A stretch of 64,000 bases of DNA, taken from positions 2,597,501 through 2,661,500 of the forward strand of contig NZ_CP074380.1 of the NCBI RefSeq assembly GCF_022695595.1, written 5' to 3'. The position numbers and the translations under genes were made by a program. Below the pieces are notes generated by a model. That model saw only the letters and a program-made list of their open reading frames with translations. It searched no databases and had not been told where the DNA came from. Position 1 is the first letter of the stretch, and each line of letters starts with the position of its first letter. Below are positions 60,681 through 64,000 of the stretch, piece by piece. The stretch is from Streptomyces sp. MST-110588. Lineage in GTDB: Bacteria; Actinomycetota; Actinomycetes; Streptomycetales; Streptomycetaceae.

Positions 60681-63086
60681 ATGACCGGACAGCTCTCATT
60701 TCCCCGGCAACACGCCCGCACCCAACGCTTTTCCCTGGGCTCACCGCGTGGCTTCGCGGTCTCGCCGGACGGACGTCGCGTCACCTTCATCAGGTCCCGG
60801 ACCGGTATCGATCGAGCGAATCTGCTGTGGGTCCTTGACCTGGACGAAGGCAGGGAGTTCGCGGTCGCCGACCCCGTGACCCTGCTCGCCGGGGCGGCCG
60901 AGGAACTCTCCCCCGAGGAGCGGGCGCGCCGCGAACGGACCCGCGAGGGATCGGCGGGGGTCGTCAACTACGCGGTGGACGCCGCGGTGGAGTTGGCCGC
61001 CTTCACCCTCTCCGGACGGCTGTTCGTCTCCGAACTGCGGGCCGGCACCACGCGCGAACTTCCCGTACCCGGTCCTGTCGTGGACCCCCGCCCGTCCCCG
61101 GACGGCCGTCACGTCGCATATGTATCGATGGGGGCCCTGCGGGTCGTCGCCACCGACGAAAGACCCGCGGAGCCGGACGCGACGCCGGCCAGCAGCACGC
61201 CCGGCAGCGACGCACCCGGAAGGGGCTCGCCCCACGGCGGCACTCCCGGCAGCGGCCTGGCCGAAAACCGACCATCCGGCGGCGGGCAGCACCGTACGGC
61301 CACGCCCGCCGGCCACCCGCTGCGCGACCGCGTCCTGGCCGAGCCCGACGGCCCCGGCGTCACCTGGGGACTCGCCGAGTTCATCGCCGCCGAGGAGATG
61401 GCCCGCCACCGCGGCTTCTGGTGGTCGCCCGACAGCGACCGGCTCCTGGCCGCCCGGGTCGACGAGTCGGCGGTGCAGCGCTGGTGGATCGCCGACCCCG
61501 CCCGCCCCGACCGGCGCCCCTCCGAGATCACCTATCCGGCGGCCGGCACCCCCAACGCCGATGTCGGCCTGGCCCTGCTCGACCTGGACGGCGGGCGTAC
61601 GGACGTCGTCTGGGACCGCGAACGCTACCCCTACCTCGCGCGGGTCCACTGGTCCGCCGCGGGCCCGCCGCTGCTGCTGGTGCAGACCCGCGACCAGCGC
61701 GAGCAGCGTTACCTGACGGTCGACACCGCGACCGGGGCGACCAGCACCCTGCTCGTCGAACAGGACCCGGCGTGGCTGGAACTGCACCCCGGGGTGCCGG
61801 CCTGGACGCCGGACGGACGCCTGGTGCGGATCGCGGACGAGGACGGCGCGCGGAAGCTGTTCGTCGACGGCCGTCCGCTGACCGCGGCGCCGCTGCACGT
61901 ACGGGCCGTCCTGGACATCGGCGAACAGGACGTCCTGTTCTCGGCGAGCGGCCGGGACAACCACGACATCGGCGTGTACCGCGCCTGCTACCGCCACGTC
62001 GGCGACGACGGGCACGGGACCGTGGACGAGGCAGGGGACGAGGCAGGGAGCCACGGCCGGCACACCACACCGCCCGCCGAAGCGGCCAAGGCGGCCAAGG
62101 CGGCCGAAGCGGCGCAAGGCTGGGAGCGGGTGGCCGCACGCCCGTACCCGTCCGTCTCCTCCGCCGTACGGGCCGGTGAGATCACCGTGCTCTCCCATCT
62201 GTCCGCCGAGCACCCGCGGACCGAGGTCGAGGTGGTACGGCTGACCGCGGACGGCACCGGCACGCCGCTGGCCGCCATCGGCTCGTACGCCGAAACCCCG
62301 GTGATCACCGCCCGCCCGCGCTTCGTGACGGCCGGCGAGCGGGAGATCCCCTGCGCGGTGCTGCTGCCGACCGGGTACCGGGACGCCGACGGCCCGCTGC
62401 CGGTCCTCATGGACCCTTACGGAGGGCCGCACGGACAGCGTGTGGTGGCCGCGCACAACGCCCACCTCACCTCTCAGTGGTTCGCCGACCAGGGCTTCGC
62501 GGTGATCGTGGCGGACGGCCGGGGCACCCCGGGCCGCTCACCGGCCTGGGAGAAGGACATCTGCCGGGACGTGGCGGCCAAGGCCCTCCAGGACCAGATC
62601 GACGCGCTGCACGCACTGGCCGGCAGCTTCCCCTTGGACCTGGGCCGGGTCGGCATCCGCGGCTGGTCCTTCGGCGGGATGCTGGCCGGGCTGGCGGTGC
62701 TGCGCCGCCCCGACGTCTTCCACGCGGGTGTGGTGGGCGCGCCGGTCACCGACCAGCGGCTGTACGACACCCACTACACGGAGCGCTATTACGGCCACCC
62801 CGACCAGGACCCGGAGGTGTACCGCGTCAACTCCCTCGTGGACGACGGCGGTTTGGTGGAGGCCGCCGATCAGCACCGGCCGATGCTGATCATGCACGGG
62901 CTGGCCGACGACAACGTGGTCGCCGCGCACACCCTGCGGCTGTCCTCGGCGCTGCTGGCCGCGGGCCGCCCGCACGAGGTGCTGCCGCTGTCGGGCGTCA
63001 CCCACATGACACCGCAGGAGCAGGTGGCGGAGAACCTCCTGCTGCTCCAAGTCGCGTTCCTCAAGCGGTCCTTGGGGATGTCCTGA
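60681..63086 (+). CDS. S9 family prolyl oligopeptidase / DPP IV-like peptidase
   Basis: 801 aa. N-terminal beta-propeller (DPPIV_N) with insertions of Ser/Gly/Pro at about 155-205 and Ala/Glu/Gly at 450-485; C-terminal alpha/beta-hydrolase domain. Nucleophile GWSFGGM (Ser663), Asp743 or Asp744 in HGLADDNV, and His775 in SGVTHM. No signal peptide. Predicts cleavage of short, often proline-containing peptides. Confidence 0.93.
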   Translation: MTGQLSFPRQHARTQRFSLGSPRGFAVSPDGRRVTFIRSRTGIDRANLLWVLDLDEGREFAVADPVTLLAGAAEELSPEERARRERTREGSAGVVNYAVDAAVELAAFTLSGRLFVSELRAGTTRELPVPGPVVDPRPSPDGRHVAYVSMGALRVVATDERPAEPDATPASSTPGSDAPGRGSPHGGTPGSGLAENRPSGGGQHRTATPAGHPLRDRVLAEPDGPGVTWGLAEFIAAEEMARHRGFWWSPDSDRLLAARVDESAVQRWWIADPARPDRRPSEITYPAAGTPNADVGLALLDLDGGRTDVVWDRERYPYLARVHWSAAGPPLLLVQTRDQREQRYLTVDTATGATSTLLVEQDPAWLELHPGVPAWTPDGRLVRIADEDGARKLFVDGRPLTAAPLHVRAVLDIGEQDVLFSASGRDNHDIGVYRACYRHVGDDGHGTVDEAGDEAGSHGRHTTPPAEAAKAAKAAEAAQGWERVAARPYPSVSSAVRAGEITVLSHLSAEHPRTEVEVVRLTADGTGTPLAAIGSYAETPVITARPRFVTAGEREIPCAVLLPTGYRDADGPLPVLMDPYGGPHGQRVVAAHNAHLTSQWFADQGFAVIVADGRGTPGRSPAWEKDICRDVAAKALQDQIDALHALAGSFPLDLGRVGIRGWSFGGMLAGLAVLRRPDVFHAGVVGAPVTDQRLYDTHYTERYYGHPDQDPEVYRVNSLVDDGGLVEAADQHRPMLIMHGLADDNVVAAHTLRLSSALLAAGRPHEVLPLSGVTHMTPQEQVAENLLLLQVAFLKRSLGMS

Positions 63087-63139
63087 GCGACCCCGCGGGA
63101 CACCGGCGTACGGACCGCCGGACGAACCCGTGACCACCT

Positions 63140-63174
63140 GCCGGCCGGGACCCCGTGGAGGCGTCCCGGCCGGC
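63140..63174 (+). terminator. Peptidase gene terminator
   Basis: 12-bp perfect stem (63140-63151 with 63163-63174), 54 nt after the stop. Confidence 0.8.
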
Positions 63175-63484
63175 TCACGGCACCCGCACGGCCGTACGCT
63201 GTCCAGCGTGTCGCGTCCGTATATCGGAGTTGCGACAGTCAAGTTACCGGGCTGTTAAGGAAGTTGGGCACGACATGTCGCCCATGACGCCCACCGTCCG
63301 CGCCTGTCAAGCACGCCGCCGCGTCAATCTGCGCAATCTTCGCTCAAGAAGCGATCCCGGTGAATGTCCGCACACGTCATCCCCTTGACTCCGCCATAAA
63401 TCACTTGCGAAAGTCCGCTCAATCAGCGGTGCGACCGTGCGCCGCTCCACGTTCCAAGAGAACTAGGCGCGGGGGCACTTCGCG
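63175..63484 (+). promoter_or_regulatory. Upstream region of the oligopeptide ABC permease
   Basis: 310 nt without a gene. AT-richer than its surroundings. It has TTGACT at 63385-63390 as a -35 candidate and several TCAATC / CAATCT words. Ends in GCGGGGGCAC before the ATG. I do not recognise a riboswitch. Confidence 0.4.
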
Positions 63485-64000
63485 ATGACTAGTCCATCCC
63501 AGGCCGCGGTGACCAAGACCGACACCCCAGGACTTGGACCGGAAAGTCTGATCAAGCAGAAGGACCGCAAGAGCGGCGAGCTGACCGGCCGCTCCCCCGG
63601 TCAACTGATGTGGCTCCGCTTCCGCAGGGACCGTACCGGGGTGACCTGCGCGGTCATCGTACTACTGTTTTTCGTCCTCGCCGCGCTCGCCCCGGTGATC
63701 TCCAAGCTGTACGGCAAGGACCCGTACACCCTGTACGGCAACGAGGACTTCAACCTGCTGGACGAGTTCGGCTACCCGATGGCACCCAACGGCGGCATCT
63801 CGGGCGACTTCTGGTTCGGCATCGAACCCTCCCTGGGCCGGGACGTGTTCACGCAGTTGCTGTACGGCATGCGCACCTCGCTGGGCATCTCGCTGGCCGT
63901 CACCATCCTGGTCGTCATCACCGGAACCGTCCTGGGTGTCACCGCCGGGTACCTGGGCGGCAAGGCGGACTACTGGCTCGGCCGGCTGATCGACTTCCTG
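63485..64000 (+). CDS. ABC transporter permease, DppC/OppC-like (truncated by the window)
   Basis: First 172 codons; frame open to the right edge. A 50-residue cytoplasmic N-terminus contains MWLRFRRDRTGV, then a membrane helix CAVIVLLFFVLAALAPVI typical of the OppC_N domain, an extracytoplasmic loop with FGIEPSLGRDVFTQLLYGMRTSLG, and the start of the BPD_transp_1 domain. DppC-type permease for di/oligopeptides or nickel. The ATG is accepted although the Shine-Dalgarno is weak. The binding protein and partner DppB are not in the window. Confidence 0.9.
   Translation, partial: MTSPSQAAVTKTDTPGLGPESLIKQKDRKSGELTGRSPGQLMWLRFRRDRTGVTCAVIVLLFFVLAALAPVISKLYGKDPYTLYGNEDFNLLDEFGYPMAPNGGISGDFWFGIEPSLGRDVFTQLLYGMRTSLGISLAVTILVVITGTVLGVTAGYLGGKADYWLGRLIDFL

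Noticed and set aside
1..64000. tRNA or rRNA genes
   Set aside because: No cloverleaf with a CCA or T-arm consensus and no rRNA core sequences were seen; an automated tRNA scan would be decisive.

Overview
The window is chromosomal DNA of a high-GC actinobacterium, almost certainly a Streptomyces. The evidence is extreme GC content with third-position bias (so long spurious ORFs appear on the opposite strand), many leaderless genes with a TANNNT box 5-7 nt before an ATG or GTG, mycothiol biosynthesis (mshB), a meso-DAP lysine pathway (dapE, dapC), and gene order shared with other actinobacteria: sigE / anti-sigma / htrA / tatB / mrp, and DUF3117 / tag / folP2-like / LOG / dapE. There is no rRNA, tRNA, CRISPR array, prophage or transposase gene. 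Most of the window is conserved core genome.

Layout. 1-7.8 kb: end of a flippase-like membrane protein, moeZ, and a tightly overlapping minus-strand run that looks like an exopolysaccharide locus (PelF-like GT4 glycosyltransferase, polytopic membrane protein, NAD-dependent epimerase, spherulin-4-type glycosidase-like protein). 7.9-14 kb: a DUF3152 metzincin-like protein, an alpha/beta hydrolase, small conserved proteins, a TetR regulator, DUF3107, and a ferritin-like MiaE_2 protein. 14-25 kb: a DEAD-box RNA helicase with a repetitive basic tail and an apparent CTG start, a hydrolase, GNAT, an unexplained secreted/cytosolic pair, an NYN nuclease, MarC, a PHP phosphoesterase, a DUF6758 protein, and a SUFU-domain gene broken by a frameshift. 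25-32 kb: corA, an MgtE-N/CBS protein with a DUF1003 membrane partner, a lipoprotein, and Mrp.

32-45 kb: the envelope-stress locus (ECF sigma, anti-sigma, HtrA protease, TatB), a divergent O-methyltransferase, then DUF3117, enoyl-CoA hydratase, tag, a DivIVA-like protein, a folP2-type DHPS paralogue, a LOG-family protein and dapE. 45-56 kb: secreted proteins, dapC, ferredoxin fdxA, GNAT, a SirB1-like protein, a SpoIIE-type phosphatase, and a four-gene operon (ABC ATPase, permease, DesK-like kinase, DesR-like regulator) with a palindromic operator candidate. 56-64 kb: a peptidoglycan-binding-domain protein with a huge disordered N-terminus, DUF6113, mshB, a small membrane protein, an S9 peptidase, and the start of an oligopeptide ABC permease that runs off the end.

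Most unusual observations: (i) two identical 161-bp non-coding elements in opposite orientation 19 kb apart, with imperfect terminal inverted repeats and CTAG flanks, both placed so that CTAG supplies the TAG stop codon of the adjacent minus-strand gene (a MITE-like family); (ii) the PelF-like locus; (iii) apparent frameshifts in two otherwise conserved genes; (iv) a likely non-canonical helicase start and an expanding repeat tail; (v) GTACG-rich minisatellites in intergenic and terminal coding positions. All functions are inferred from reading the sequence; no searches were run.
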